64,000 nucleotides of DNA from Alphaproteobacteria bacterium. Its GTDB lineage: Bacteria > Pseudomonadota > Alphaproteobacteria > JAUHZC01. The translations under genes and the position numbers were made by a program. How positions within the stretch are numbered: the stretch's first letter is position 1; each line of letters begins with the position of its first letter. The notes beneath the pieces were generated by a model. The model was not told the DNA's origin and made no database searches. It worked only from the letters and a program-made list of their open reading frames with translations. Of this stretch, positions 27,120 to 36,533 are shown piece after piece. The stretch lies in NCBI GenBank assembly GCA_030425805.1, contig JAUHZC010000001.1, positions 124,001 through 188,000 of the forward strand, read 5' to 3'.

Positions 27120-28236
27120 GAGCTGATTCAATCCAGCCTCCGCCTAAGACACGATCTCCATCATAAAAAACGCAGGCCTGACCGGGAGCAACGCCTTCTT
27201 CTGGAGTTTCCAGACGAACTTCAGCCATCCCATCTGCACGTAAGTGAACATACCCTGGCTCTGCAGGACGGGTGGAGCGAATTTTGATTTGTACAGGTTG
27301 AGGTGTTGCTGTGAGTGGCGTCTCTCCGAGCCAATTCACATCTTTGATGTGCACCGTATCACAGAGTAAATATTCCCGAGGACCCACAACGACTTCATGG
27401 GTTTCAGGGCGGAGCGCCACAACAAACAAAGGCTCTGGTGCTGAAATTCCAAGCCCTCGGCGTTGCCCAACAGTGTAGTGAATAATACCTTTATGTTGCC
27501 CCAGAATGTTTCCATCTGTATCGACAATGTTTCCCGCCTCTAGTGTTCCCGGACGAAGCTTGCTCACAATGTCTGCATAATTCCCATTCGGCACAAAACA
27601 TATGTCCTGACTGTCCGGTTTATCTGCCACAGACAGTCCAAAACGGGCAGCATGATGGCGTGTCTCTTCCTTCGTCATATGCCCAACAGGAAAACGGAGA
27701 TAATCCAGCTGTTCCTGAGTTGTCGCAAAAAGGAAATAGCTCTGGTCTTTCTTGGGATCTTGGCCTTTAAAGAGAAGAGATTTTTCCCCCATTTCTGGCC
27801 AACGACGCTGAACATAATGTCCTGTTGCAAGGGCTTTTGCCCCCAGCTTCTTTGCTGTCATAAGAAGATCTTTAAATTTCACGCGCTGATTACAACGCAC
27901 GCAGGGAATGGGTGTGTATCCATTAGCATAAGCATCGGCAAAATCTTCAACAACAGCCTGGGAAAAGAGGCTCTCGTAATCAAGCACATAATGGGAAAAG
28001 CCCATGTTCTCTGCGACTTGCTTGGCATCATAGATGTCCTGACCTGCGCAACAAGCGCCCTTTTTCTTGGCCATTTCTCCCTGATCATAAAGCTGGAGGG
28101 TAATCCCAATAACATCAAGACCAGCCTCCTGCATCAGTGCAGCAGTCACAGAGGAGTCCACGCCACCAGACATGGCAACAACAATACGATCTCCTGCCTC
28201 AAGGCCTAGGGCTTCAGGGGTGTAAAGTGCTGTCAT
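27106..28236 (-). CDS. mnmA: tRNA 2-thiouridylase MnmA
   Basis: 376 residues when started at [11 protein letters not shown]; a longer frame exists upstream but would overlap the rsm22 gene. The N-terminal PP-loop SGGVDSSV binds ATP, the NPCVRCN-like segment ([12 protein letters not shown]) and [10 protein letters not shown] carry the two catalytic cysteines, and GQRRGLG marks the tRNA-binding domain. MnmA puts sulfur on U34 of Lys, Glu and Gln tRNAs using persulfide delivered from IscS. The start codon overlaps the rsm22 stop (ATGA), and it is the last gene of the ten-gene isc operon, so sulfur donor and user are co-transcribed. Confidence 0.95.
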   Translation of the reverse strand: MTALYTPEALGLEAGDRIVVAMSGGVDSSVTAALMQEAGLDVIGITLQLYDQGEMAKKKGACCAGQDIYDAKQVAENMGFSHYVLDYESLFSQAVVEDFADAYANGYTPIPCVRCNQRVKFKDLLMTAKKLGAKALATGHYVQRRWPEMGEKSLLFKGQDPKKDQSYFLFATTQEQLDYLRFPVGHMTKEETRHHAARFGLSVADKPDSQDICFVPNGNYADIVSKLRPGTLEAGNIVDTDGNILGQHKGIIHYTVGQRRGLGISAPEPLFVVALRPETHEVVVGPREYLLCDTVHIKDVNWLGETPLTATPQPVQIKIRSTRPAEPGYVHLRADGMAEVRLETPEEGVAPGQACVFYDGDRVLGGGWIESAPTQR

Positions 28237-29201
28237 ATTGAACTCTCCTCCTCTTCGTTCCAGGGCCAGGGATCTCCCCAGCTGAGTTTCTTCGCCACCT
28301 TGGCTTTGCTCTTCTCCCGTTTTTGAATCCGTTTGGGGGCCAGCGTTCCTGAAGCTGTACAAACCTCAAAGGTTGTTTCCCCTTTTTTGACCCGGGGATT
28401 TTTTACAATCCGCCCCTGTGGTCGAGGAGCCTGAGCCAACCAACTCTCAGGGAAGAAAGCCACAAGATAAGCAAACTTCTCGTCTTCAAATCCCAGATCA
28501 CCCCCCTTCACCAAACGATGAAGGCGTGTGCGAGGGAGACGCCGGGAGAAATGACACCAATCCCCCACTTGCATGGGACAAGCCTTTATATGGGGACAAG
28601 GCGCATAAATATCAGCCCCTAATTGCAAAAAAATGTCCCGTAAAGTCAAAAGACGCTGATATCCGACCTTTGTTCCTGGCAAGGTTACGATAAAGGTGTG
28701 GACACCTTTCTGCCGGCATTTGCCTAAAAGGGAGGCTAATTTATCCTTAGGAATTTCCCCAAGGCTGTAGCTTGCTGTGGCAACCTCTGCCTGAGGGAAA
28801 GGAATATCGCAGATATCCCCTGCTGCCATCTGCCATTCTGGGAAGGGCTGTGTCAGCGTTTCAAAAGCCTCTAAAAAGTTGAGATCTTTCTCAATGGCAT
28901 ACCCTTGTTGAACTTGCCATCCAGCCCCTGAAAGAGCCCAAGGCACAGTTCCTGTACCCGCTCCAAGGTCTAAAACAGAAAGAGGTGCTTTTGGCTGAGG
29001 AAGCTGACCTAAAACAGCCTCCATAGCTGCAACTGTTGCTGGCATCCGGGCTTCAGCATAAGCGACAGCCCGAACTCCCGAGGTTTTTGTGGTGCCATCT
29101 CCCTCTCGCCAGTTTTCACTCATGGAGATGTAAGCTGCGCGAAGTTCCCGATCGGGAATCCCCTTCCGCAGCTCTTCTAGCCAAGGTGCAAGATCAGCCA
29201 C
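28233..29201 (-). CDS. Rsm22-family ribosome-associated methyltransferase-like protein with likely Fe-S site
   Basis: A 322-residue homologue of yeast Rsm22/human METTL17, proteins needed for small-subunit assembly of the mitochondrial ribosome. A SAM-type motif [15 protein letters not shown] lies at 76-90. Cysteines at 202 (PCPH), 208 (ACPM), 216 (WCHF) and 281 (FEVCTASG) are spaced 6, 8 and 65, almost as the four cysteines reported to hold a 4Fe-4S cluster in METTL17. The C-terminus is Lys-rich and suits rRNA binding. It lies 9 bases after fdx and overlaps mnmA, inside the isc operon. Methyltransferase activity is not assured for the family. Confidence 0.88.
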   Translation of the reverse strand: MADLAPWLEELRKGIPDRELRAAYISMSENWREGDGTTKTSGVRAVAYAEARMPATVAAMEAVLGQLPQPKAPLSVLDLGAGTGTVPWALSGAGWQVQQGYAIEKDLNFLEAFETLTQPFPEWQMAAGDICDIPFPQAEVATASYSLGEIPKDKLASLLGKCRQKGVHTFIVTLPGTKVGYQRLLTLRDIFLQLGADIYAPCPHIKACPMQVGDWCHFSRRLPRTRLHRLVKGGDLGFEDEKFAYLVAFFPESWLAQAPRPQGRIVKNPRVKKGETTFEVCTASGTLAPKRIQKREKSKAKVAKKLSWGDPWPWNEEEESSI

Positions 29202-29210
29202 GGAATAACT

Positions 29211-29543
29211 TTAGCCAACCTGCATATTGCGTGTGCCACTGGGCAGACGAACACGCAAACCATCAAGCTCAGGCTTCATAATAATTTGGCAGCCAAGACG
29301 AGAAGTATTTGTGAGTCCAAAAGCAAGATCAAGCATATCTTCTTCATCTTCAGTAGGCTCTTCCAGGGCTTCATACCACTCGCTATCAACAATGACGTGA
29401 CAAGTGGAACATGCCAAGGATCCTTCACAAGCTCCTTCAAGGTCAATGTCATTCTGGTGCGCAATCTCAAGGACACTCAACCCCACGGGAGCGTCAATTT
29501 CTTTTTCTGTTTCGTCGTTTAGGACAAACGTTATTTTAGGCAT
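29211..29543 (-). CDS. fdx: Isc-type [2Fe-2S] ferredoxin
   Basis: A 110-residue adrenodoxin-like ferredoxin. The cluster ligands are in [10 protein letters not shown] (C-x5-C-x2-C) plus a fourth Cys in SRLGCQI, 38 or so residues further. It supplies electrons for Fe-S assembly on IscU, partnering IscS. Position after hscA is the standard order of the isc operon. Confidence 0.95.
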   Translation of the reverse strand: MPKITFVLNDETEKEIDAPVGLSVLEIAHQNDIDLEGACEGSLACSTCHVIVDSEWYEALEEPTEDEEDMLDLAFGLTNTSRLGCQIIMKPELDGLRVRLPSGTRNMQVG

Positions 29544-29569
29544 TCAAAAACTCCTTCATTGCTTCTGTT

Positions 29570-31414
29570 TTACTGGATTTTTGGCCCGCTGGAAAGATGT
29601 GTTTTTACAGCTTGCGAAACACGTTTTTCAGCAAAAGCTTCTGTTAAGGCTCCCAAAACCTTAATTTGCTGTGAAAGATCTTCACGAAGCGCTTTGTTCT
29701 GAATCATCTGCTGAAGTGCTTTCAAGGCTCCTTCAATCTTAGAAAGTTCTTCCTGACTTAAGAGAGCTTTATCCTGGCTCAAGGCATTTTCAACTTCTGA
29801 AGCAAGAGTTTTTGCCTCCATCATAGCTTGGGCCGTCAGGCGCTCCTCCATATCCTTTTGCCCATTTTCCAGACTATCGAGGATCATTTCTTCAATTTTC
29901 TCAGGAGTCATACCGTAGCTTGGCTTGATTTGGATTTCTTGGGAGGTGCCCGTTGTCAATTCTTGAGCCGTAACAGTAAGCAGACCATCCACATCCAAAG
30001 CAAAGGTTACCTCCACTTTTGCTCGCCCAGCTGGAAGTGGAGGAATTCCAGAAAGCTCGAATTTTCCGAGGCTTCGGCAATGTTCAACTTTTTCCCGCTC
30101 TCCCTGAATCACATGGATCAACATTGCTTGTTGCCCATCTTGGAAAGTTGTAAATGTCTGGGTTTTAGAGGTGGGAAGAGAGCTATTCCGCCAAATAATC
30201 TTATCTGCAAGACCGCCCATAGTCTCAAGCCCTAGAGAAAGCGGTGTCACATCAAGGAGAAGGTGATCTCCCTCCCCAGAGAGACCCTGGGCCTGGAACC
30301 CAGCTCCCAGTGCAATCAGCTGATCTGGATTTCCGTGATGAAAGACAGGGCAGTTAAAGTGGGCCGCCACACGCTCTTGCAGGTAAGGAATTCGTGTGCC
30401 CCCACCAGCCAAAATAATGCCTTTGATATCAGCTGCCCGTCCTTCAAGGTCAAAGAGGACTTGATCACAAATACTCAAGGAACGATCAACAAGCGGAGCC
30501 CACAGAGGAAGAAGTTCTTCAATAGCACACTCCCCTTCAAGCTTTCCTTCGGGAAGATCAAAGGCGTAAGGGAGAGGTGATCGATCCTTATCACTCAACG
30601 CCTCCTTCAAAGAACGTGCTGCTGTAAGAAGGGCCGGTGTTATTTCCACTAAAGCATGTTTATCTCTCAAGTAGTCGGCAACAGCCTGATCAAAATCATC
30701 ACCACCAAGGGCCACGTGGCCAGCTGTGGCCTCTACCCGAAAAACTCCTCCATGAAGATTGAGGACAGAAATATCAAAAGTTCCACCACCTAAGTCATAG
30801 ACTCCATAGCGTCCCTCCTCCTTGGTTTCCAAACCAAAGGCTAAAGCAGCAGCCGTGGGCTCGCTCAGGAGGCGAATGGGCTTTAATCCTGCTAGACGGG
30901 CTGCATCTTTTGTTGCAACTCGGGCAGCTTCATCAAAGTAGGCAGGAACTGTAATTACCGCCTCACATACATCCTCCCCAAGCTTATCCTGGGCAGCTTT
31001 TAGGAGATGCTTCAAGATAAGGGCTGAAAGCTCGATGGGCGTTGTCTCCTGCCCGCCCACTTCTAGGGTGAGGCCCTTGTCAGAAGAAGTCTTCATCTTA
31101 TAGCGTTGGATGAGAAAATCTGGCAGCTCATGAAGCCCCCGCCCCATCAATCGTTTAAAAGAACCAATTCCTGGCGCACCATGAGTTTGGATGGCCTCTA
31201 AAGCCTCTTCTCCCACAAGAAATTTCTCCTCATGGTAAGCAACGACAGAAGGGACAAGAGCAGGTGTAGTCAGAAACTGTGGCGCTTCCCCTTCCCCACC
31301 GGGCACATAGGTACACAAGCTATGGGTCGTCCCAAGGTCAATCCCAATGACAGGAGAGCGCTTTTCTTGGGGGGGTAGCTTAGCAGAGGGGTCTTGAATC
31401 TGAAGAAAAGTCAT
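29570..31414 (-). CDS. hscA: Fe-S cluster chaperone HscA (Hsp70 type)
   Basis: A 614-residue Hsp70-family protein. The ATPase domain holds GIDLGTTHSLC, the YDLGGGTFDISVL phosphate motif and ILAGGGTRIPYLQ; the substrate-binding domain and a helical lid follow. HscA recognises the LPPVK motif of IscU, which is intact in this window, and drives cluster transfer with HscB. It lies between hscB and fdx in the operon. The N-terminus carries about 20 extra residues before the first beta strand, as in other HscA. Confidence 0.96.
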   Translation of the reverse strand: MTFLQIQDPSAKLPPQEKRSPVIGIDLGTTHSLCTYVPGGEGEAPQFLTTPALVPSVVAYHEEKFLVGEEALEAIQTHGAPGIGSFKRLMGRGLHELPDFLIQRYKMKTSSDKGLTLEVGGQETTPIELSALILKHLLKAAQDKLGEDVCEAVITVPAYFDEAARVATKDAARLAGLKPIRLLSEPTAAALAFGLETKEEGRYGVYDLGGGTFDISVLNLHGGVFRVEATAGHVALGGDDFDQAVADYLRDKHALVEITPALLTAARSLKEALSDKDRSPLPYAFDLPEGKLEGECAIEELLPLWAPLVDRSLSICDQVLFDLEGRAADIKGIILAGGGTRIPYLQERVAAHFNCPVFHHGNPDQLIALGAGFQAQGLSGEGDHLLLDVTPLSLGLETMGGLADKIIWRNSSLPTSKTQTFTTFQDGQQAMLIHVIQGEREKVEHCRSLGKFELSGIPPLPAGRAKVEVTFALDVDGLLTVTAQELTTGTSQEIQIKPSYGMTPEKIEEMILDSLENGQKDMEERLTAQAMMEAKTLASEVENALSQDKALLSQEELSKIEGALKALQQMIQNKALREDLSQQIKVLGALTEAFAEKRVSQAVKTHLSSGPKIQ

Positions 31415-31436
31415 AGGCGTAAATGATTCGGGTTCC

Positions 31437-32036
31437 TTAGGATGTCAGGTGCATGAGCTTCATGCGGGCATCACGGTAAAGTTTTTGGGCATATCGAAGA
31501 GCTGCCACTCTTTCAGGCACAGCATCAAAATTGCTTTCCCGAAAAGCTTGGGAGAGCTCTTGCATTACAATAGCCTCTGCCACTTCGGATTCATCAATGA
31601 AGGCCTTGATCGCAGCTTTTGAACTTAAATTGGAGAGAGACTCCTGGCGCTCCAGAGTCTGCTGTAGAAGCTCTGGGTCTTGGATGTGCGTCTCAAGATT
31701 TAGCTCTATGCCCTTGAGATGCATCAAAGCTTGTGCCCTTTTAATAGGGTCCTTCAGCGTTTCATAGGCTTGTGTCACCTTAATTGCATGGGATTTGGCG
31801 TACTCACACTCTTCCGCAGAGCGCTTTGCCTGTTTGTCTGGGTGAACCACAACCTGAAGATCAAGATATTCTCGCTCCAGTTTTAGCTCATCCAAATCAA
31901 ACTGAGGATCAAACCCAAAATAACGAAAGGGTGAAACTTCTGAGTAAATAGGCTGAAGAGCCTGGCAAACGCGACAAATGACTAAGTTTTCTTCTAGGGG
32001 GGCTTTACAAGAAACACAGTTGTAAGTCTTAGACAT
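31437..32036 (-). CDS. hscB: Co-chaperone HscB with N-terminal zinc finger
   Basis: 199 residues starting at MSKTYNC, chosen because the frame upstream would lie inside iscA and has no family similarity. A short Cys4 knuckle (Cys 7, 10, 21, 24; C-x2-C-x10-C-x2-C, then QALQ) precedes the J-domain, whose HPD is at 65-67, and the C-terminal three-helix IscU-binding domain. Enterobacterial HscB lacks the zinc knuckle; human mitochondrial HSCB has one with the same CRALQ-like exit. It delivers IscU to HscA and stimulates its ATPase. The start overlaps the iscA stop by 8 bases. Confidence 0.93.
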   Translation of the reverse strand: MSKTYNCVSCKAPLEENLVICRVCQALQPIYSEVSPFRYFGFDPQFDLDELKLEREYLDLQVVVHPDKQAKRSAEECEYAKSHAIKVTQAYETLKDPIKRAQALMHLKGIELNLETHIQDPELLQQTLERQESLSNLSSKAAIKAFIDESEVAEAIVMQELSQAFRESNFDAVPERVAALRYAQKLYRDARMKLMHLTS

Positions 32037-32373
32037 GGAAAGACTCTCCACACCCACATCGCCCTTTTTCATTTGGATTATTGAAAACAAAGCCCTCACC
32101 CATTTTTTCTTGGCGAAAATCCATCTCAGTACCCACAACAAACATTGTCGCTTTTGGATCAATAAGCAGCGTAATACCGTGGCTCTTCACTTCGTCCTCA
32201 AAGGGTTTCTTTTCTTCTGCGTATTCCAGCATATATGACAAGCCAGAACAACCCCGTGTCCGGACAGAAATACGAATTCCAGCACAAGGAGACTCACGCT
32301 GAGCAAGCAGCTTGTGAATCTGTGTTGCAGCAGCTTCTGTCACAGTAAAGAGTTGCTTGGTTCCAGGACGCAT
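32029..32373 (-). CDS. iscA: Iron-sulfur assembly protein IscA (A-type carrier)
   Basis: A 114-residue A-type carrier that binds and delivers Fe-S clusters. The three ligand cysteines are in RTRGCSGLSY and in the C-terminal CGCGESF. It follows iscU by 3 bases and overlaps hscB, within the operon. Confidence 0.94.
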   Translation of the reverse strand: MRPGTKQLFTVTEAAATQIHKLLAQRESPCAGIRISVRTRGCSGLSYMLEYAEEKKPFEDEVKSHGITLLIDPKATMFVVGTEMDFRQEKMGEGFVFNNPNEKGRCGCGESFHV

Positions 32374-32376
32374 ATG

Positions 32377-32754
32377 CTATTTCTTGGCCTCAAGGTCCTT
32401 GATTGCAGCTTGAATTGCATCTTCTGCAAGCATAGAACAGTGCATTTTCACAGGAGGTAATGCCAAGTAATCGGCAATTTCTGTATTTTTGATCGCTTTT
32501 GCCTCGTTTACAGATTTACCCTTGATCCACTCTGTCGCCAAGCTACTGGATGCAATTGCAGAGCCACAACCAAAAGTCTTGAATTTGGCGTCTTCAATGA
32601 CACCCTCATCATTGACTTTAATTTGCAGGCGCATGACGTCTCCACAAGCTGGGGCTCCAACTAACCCCGTACCGACGTGCTTATCTTTATCATCTAAAGA
32701 TCCTACATTGCGGGGATTTTCATAATGATCAATAACGCGATTATGATATGCCAT
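32377..32754 (-). CDS. iscU: Fe-S scaffold IscU
   Basis: A 125-residue scaffold on which [2Fe-2S] clusters are built. All expected residues are present: PRNVG, GAPACGDVM (Cys 37, Asp 39), the FGCGSAIASSS loop, and the LPPVKMHCSML motif, which combines the HscA-binding LPPVK with the third Cys. It is followed by a gap of only 3 bases to iscA. The sulfur comes from IscS, encoded just upstream. Confidence 0.97.
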   Translation of the reverse strand: MAYHNRVIDHYENPRNVGSLDDKDKHVGTGLVGAPACGDVMRLQIKVNDEGVIEDAKFKTFGCGSAIASSSLATEWIKGKSVNEAKAIKNTEIADYLALPPVKMHCSMLAEDAIQAAIKDLEAKK

Positions 32755-32773
32755 TTTCTCTCTCCTCTATAAT

Positions 32774-34036
32774 TTAGTGACCTGTCCACTCGATGGTTTT
32801 CAGATCAATCCCTTGCTTGAACATGTCCCAAAGAGGGCTCATATCCCGAAGGCGTTTTACTTCTTTGATGATGCGGTCCGCCGCATGATCGATATCTTTT
32901 TGAGTTGTGTACCGTCCAATCCCAATACGAAGACTGGTGTGCGCCATCTCCACATCAACCCCCAAGGCCCGGAGGACATAGGATGGCTCAAGGGATGCAG
33001 ACGTACATGCTGAGCCCGAAGACACAGCCAGATCTTTAATTCCCATCATCAGCCCCTCTCCCTCAACATGGGCAAAGCTAATGTTGATATTGCCGGGAAT
33101 CCGAAGCTTTTCATCACCATTGATGTAAACTTCTTCCAAATGCTCTCTAATTTTTGAAACAAAATGATCCCGAAGTTGGGTCAAACGATGGTGTTCGTCT
33201 TTCATCTCTGCTCTGCAAATCTCCGCAGCAACACCAAGCCCTACGCAAAGAGGTGTTGGAAGTGTCCCAGAACGGATTCCGCGCTCTTGGCCGCCACCGC
33301 TGATCAAAGCTTTAAGACGTACCCGTGGTTTACGGCGCACATACAAGGCACCAATCCCCTTGGGTCCATACATCTTATGGCCAGAAATACTCATCAAGTC
33401 GATATTCAGTTCCTCAACATCCACAGGAAGTTTCCCAACAGCCTGAGCAGCATCTGTATGGAAGAAAATTCCTTTTTCCCGACACAGCCTTCCAATCTCA
33501 CGAATGGGTTGAATCACACCGATTTCATTGTTGACGAACATCATGGAAACAAGGCAAGTCTTCTCAGTCATAGCCTCTTCTAGAGCCTTAATATCAATCA
33601 AACCATTCTTTTGAACGGGGAGATAAGTTACCTCAAACCCGTCTTGCTCTAACTGGCGACAACTGTTGAGAACACATTTATGCTCAGTTTGACAGGTAAT
33701 GATGTGATTCTTTTCAGGACCATAGAATCCAGCAACACCTTTAATAGCAATGTTATTGGACTCTGTTGCGCCACTTGTAAAAACAACTTCTTTGGGATGA
33801 GCGCCAATTAGATCCGCCAGGTGCTCTCTTGCCTTTTCACAGGCTTCTTCAGCTTTCCATCCATAACAATGATTGCGGGAATGAGGATTTCCAAACCCTT
33901 CCTGGAAGTAAGGCAACATCGCATCCACTACCCGTGGGTCACAAGGTGTTGTCGCTTGGTAGTCCAAGTACGTCACACCTTCTTGGTGAAGGATTTTGCT
34001 CATCTTTGTCATCATGTCTTCACGAGGCTGTATCAT
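32774..34036 (-). CDS. iscS: Cysteine desulfurase IscS
   Basis: A 420-residue PLP enzyme that takes sulfur from cysteine as a protein persulfide. The PLP lysine is in [13 protein letters not shown]; the mobile loop [14 protein letters not shown] carries the catalytic Cys; the tail [18 protein letters not shown] is the group I IscS C-terminus that binds IscU and other acceptors. The start at 34036 overlaps the stop of the upstream desulfurase (ATGA); a shorter start at MTKMSK or MSKILH is possible. It likely feeds both IscU and, in the same operon, MnmA. Confidence 0.96.
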   Translation of the reverse strand: MIQPREDMMTKMSKILHQEGVTYLDYQATTPCDPRVVDAMLPYFQEGFGNPHSRNHCYGWKAEEACEKAREHLADLIGAHPKEVVFTSGATESNNIAIKGVAGFYGPEKNHIITCQTEHKCVLNSCRQLEQDGFEVTYLPVQKNGLIDIKALEEAMTEKTCLVSMMFVNNEIGVIQPIREIGRLCREKGIFFHTDAAQAVGKLPVDVEELNIDLMSISGHKMYGPKGIGALYVRRKPRVRLKALISGGGQERGIRSGTLPTPLCVGLGVAAEICRAEMKDEHHRLTQLRDHFVSKIREHLEEVYINGDEKLRIPGNINISFAHVEGEGLMMGIKDLAVSSGSACTSASLEPSYVLRALGVDVEMAHTSLRIGIGRYTTQKDIDHAADRIIKEVKRLRDMSPLWDMFKQGIDLKTIEWTGH

Positions 34037-35133
34037 AGCGCTGTCCTTTTTTCTTGTTTATGAATTAGTGATTCAAATACACCGAGTACTTTCTCAATCT
34101 CTGCTTCTGTCGTATCCCAACCTAGGCTCACACGAAGGTTATGACCGGCTTGAATTCCCATAGCACGAAGAACGTGATTCTCTGTGACTTTCCCGGAAGA
34201 ACAAGCAGCTCCAGCGCTTACACTAATTCCTTCTAAATCAAGGGCCATCATCATTTCTTCATTTGTCATGAGCTCATAAGAGAAGCTCAATGTATTCGAA
34301 ATGCGAGGAGATTCTTCTCCATGAATTTTGATATGGGGGGATAACGCCTTCAATCTGGCCTGTAAATCTTTCCAAAGACGTTCCGTTTTAGACCAATCAT
34401 AGCTTTCAATCGCCTCAATCGCAGCACCCATACCAACAATACCAAGAACATTGGGTGTTCCCGCACGGCGATTCCGCTCTTGTGCTCCTCCCCGAATCAA
34501 ATGCGGCAAAATTGTCCCCTCTTGTAAAATCAGAGCCCCAACACCTTGAGGACCTCCAATTTTATGAGCAGAAATCGCAAAGCTTTGGATCCCCATTTGA
34601 GGAAAACTATGAGGCTTTTTCATGAAGCTCTGTACACCATCAACATGCATCCAAGCGCCCACTTTTTCAGCCATCTCCTTCACCTCTTCCAGAGGTTGGA
34701 TAACACCTGTTTCATTGTTCGCACTCATCAATGAAACACAATCTGGACGCAATGACTCAATCCGCTGTGCTGCAACTTCCAGATCTAGTACACCTGAGGA
34801 TGTTACAGGAAGCTGGTGAGATTCAGGAACCCACTCCCGCACGGCAGGGTGTTCAATCTGAGAACAAAGAGAAACTTTATCTGCAAACATATGCATTGCA
34901 AGACCATTGGCCTCTGTCCCACCACTTGTAAAAACAACTTGGGCAGCATTAATGTCCATAACTTCTGCAATTTTGCGGCGTGCTTTCTCCATTAAGGCGC
35001 GCGTAGCACGACCATCTGCATGGGTTGCGGAAGGATTTCCACATATATCCATTGCTTCCCTGATAGCCTCTTTAACAGACGGCCAAAGCGGGGCTGAAGC
35101 ATTATAGTCGAGATAGACACACGGTTGATTCAC
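34033..35133 (-). CDS. Second cysteine desulfurase (NifS/Spl1-like)
   Basis: A 366-residue class V aminotransferase, shorter than IscS. PLP lysine in [15 protein letters not shown], active Cys in [22 protein letters not shown]. It lacks the long IscS C-terminal tail. Rickettsia genomes have a comparable small desulfurase (Spl1) next to iscS, supporting a Rickettsiales-like origin of this operon. Its separate acceptor is unknown. It sits between iscR and iscS with a 2-base gap and a 4-base overlap, so it is surely co-transcribed. Confidence 0.93.
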   Translation of the reverse strand: MNQPCVYLDYNASAPLWPSVKEAIREAMDICGNPSATHADGRATRALMEKARRKIAEVMDINAAQVVFTSGGTEANGLAMHMFADKVSLCSQIEHPAVREWVPESHQLPVTSSGVLDLEVAAQRIESLRPDCVSLMSANNETGVIQPLEEVKEMAEKVGAWMHVDGVQSFMKKPHSFPQMGIQSFAISAHKIGGPQGVGALILQEGTILPHLIRGGAQERNRRAGTPNVLGIVGMGAAIEAIESYDWSKTERLWKDLQARLKALSPHIKIHGEESPRISNTLSFSYELMTNEEMMMALDLEGISVSAGAACSSGKVTENHVLRAMGIQAGHNLRVSLGWDTTEAEIEKVLGVFESLIHKQEKRTAL

Positions 35134-35135
35134 TG

Positions 35136-35618
35136 TTACGAAACTCCTAAGTAGTGGACACTACTTTTGTTTAAATCCTCCGCCTCTTGGGGTAAAGGGC
35201 TAACTTTCAAATCTCCCGAAGCAACATCTGCTAGGGTAACCCGATCCAGGTACGCCATAATTTGCGCGCCTAAATTTTCCCAAAGGTTGTGAGTGAGACA
35301 TCGAGACTTTTTTCCCTGGCAGCCCAAACCAGACCCTGGCTGGCAGCGAGTCACTTTCACTGGCTCCTCCACAGCAAGGACAACTTCTGCAATAGAGATT
35401 TTTGTTTCAGGGCGGGCAAAAAGATATCCGCCACCTTGACCGCGAACACTTTTTACAATGCCTGAACGCCGTAATTTTGAGAACAGTTGCTCAAGGTACT
35501 GTACAGAAAGCCCCTGACGCTCTGCAATTGACGCCAGGCAAATCGGGGAATTATGGCCTTGAATGGCCATATCCACCAACGCCATCACGGCATATCGTCC
35601 TCGTGATCCTAATTTCAT
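35136..35618 (-). CDS. iscR: Fe-S-sensing transcription regulator IscR
   Basis: A 160-residue Rrf2-family regulator. N-terminal winged helix (MKLGSRGRYAVMALVDMA) with the RGQGGGYLFARP wing, and three cluster cysteines in CQPGSGLGCQGKKSRC. With a [2Fe-2S] cluster it represses the isc operon; when clusters are short, repression lifts. It heads the ten-gene operon, so it would regulate Rsm22 and MnmA too. A 10-bp palindrome lies just upstream of its start. Confidence 0.95.
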   Translation of the reverse strand: MKLGSRGRYAVMALVDMAIQGHNSPICLASIAERQGLSVQYLEQLFSKLRRSGIVKSVRGQGGGYLFARPETKISIAEVVLAVEEPVKVTRCQPGSGLGCQGKKSRCLTHNLWENLGAQIMAYLDRVTLADVASGDLKVSPLPQEAEDLNKSSVHYLGVS

Positions 35619-35640
35619 TGAAAAACTCCTAAAGAGTGCC

Positions 35641-35650
35641 TACTTAAGTA
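35641..35650 (-). promoter_or_regulatory. Palindrome upstream of iscR, candidate operator
   Basis: TACTTAAGTA is a perfect 10-bp palindrome 22 bases before the iscR start. Its position suits an autoregulatory site, but it resembles the IscR consensus only in part. Confidence 0.3.
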
Positions 35651-35829
35651 ATAGTGTGAACTTATCTGTTTCATACACAAGTTATTCTTCATAAAATTTT
35701 AGGAATCGCAGAAAAGCTAGCAATTTGCTGCGGGCTGTGCTACGTTTACCAGATGGTTAAGTCTAAACCCTATCTTTTCAACATTTTCCAAAGAGTTTCC
35801 CCTCTCTGTTTTCAACATTATCCTAACCC

Positions 35830-35842
35830 GACTAAATTAGTC
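35830..35842 (+). promoter_or_regulatory. IscR-type box before the hydrolase gene
   Basis: GACTAAATTAGTC is a perfect palindrome that matches the core of type 1 IscR sites and the alphaproteobacterial Iron-Rhodo-type box (GACTAAATTAGTC). It lies 22 bases before the ATG at 35865, between divergent iscR and this gene. A possible -10 (TAAATT) falls inside it, so binding would repress. Confidence 0.6.
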
Positions 35843-35864
35843 AAGTTTCATTTGGAGGTGGCCC

Positions 35865-36533
35865 ATGCCTGAAGTCATTATCAATGGAAACGAGGGACGT
35901 TTAGAAGCCCGTTATCACCATAGCCTAGAAGCCGATGCCCCGGTTGCTCTTGTTTTGCACCCTCATCCCCAGTATGGCGGCACGATGAATAACAAGGTTA
36001 CTTATGCAATGTACAAGGCCTTTACAGAGCTGGGCTTTAACACCATGCGCTTCAATTTCCGTGGCGTTGGAAAATCAGAAGGTCATTTCTCTGATGGTGA
36101 AGGAGAGCTCTCTGATGCGGCTTCTGTGATGGATTGGCTTCAAACATATAACCCGAACGCGTCTGCAACTTGGGTTGCAGGCTTTTCTTTTGGTGCCTGG
36201 ATTAGCATGCAACTTCTCATGCGCCGCCCAGAACTTGATGGCTTTATTTCTATTTCTCCGCCTGCCAATATGTTTGACTTCAGCTTCCTAGCGCCCTGCC
36301 CTGTTTCTGGTCTTGTCGTTCATGGAGAGAAGGATGAGATTGTGCCTCAAGCTTCCGTTAATGATTTTTATGAAGAGCGTCTTGCCTCTCAAAAGAGCAT
36401 CTCTGTAGAGTACGAGACCATTAAAGGCGCTGGCCACTTCTATGATCAAGATCTGCGGACGTTGATGGATATTATGAAAGCCTACGTTACAAAGCGTATG
36501 GAATCTCTGGACCCAAAACTTGCTGCGGCATAA
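35865..36533 (+). CDS. Alpha/beta hydrolase (COG2945-like)
   Basis: A 222-residue hydrolase of the short dienelactone-hydrolase-like group. The nucleophile elbow is GFSFGAW (Ser), the acid is in HGEKDEIVP and the His in GAGHFYD; the N-terminal LHPHPQYGGTMNNKV is typical of this group, whose substrates are poorly known. It overlaps the GST gene by one base, a translationally coupled pair. An IscR-type palindrome upstream suggests control by Fe-S status. A strong GGAGGTGG ribosome site is present. Confidence 0.88.
   Translation: MPEVIINGNEGRLEARYHHSLEADAPVALVLHPHPQYGGTMNNKVTYAMYKAFTELGFNTMRFNFRGVGKSEGHFSDGEGELSDAASVMDWLQTYNPNASATWVAGFSFGAWISMQLLMRRPELDGFISISPPANMFDFSFLAPCPVSGLVVHGEKDEIVPQASVNDFYEERLASQKSISVEYETIKGAGHFYDQDLRTLMDIMKAYVTKRMESLDPKLAAA

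Noticed and set aside
27652..28209. 185-residue frame antisense to mnmA
   Set aside because: mnmA is certain on the other strand; this frame has no initiation context.
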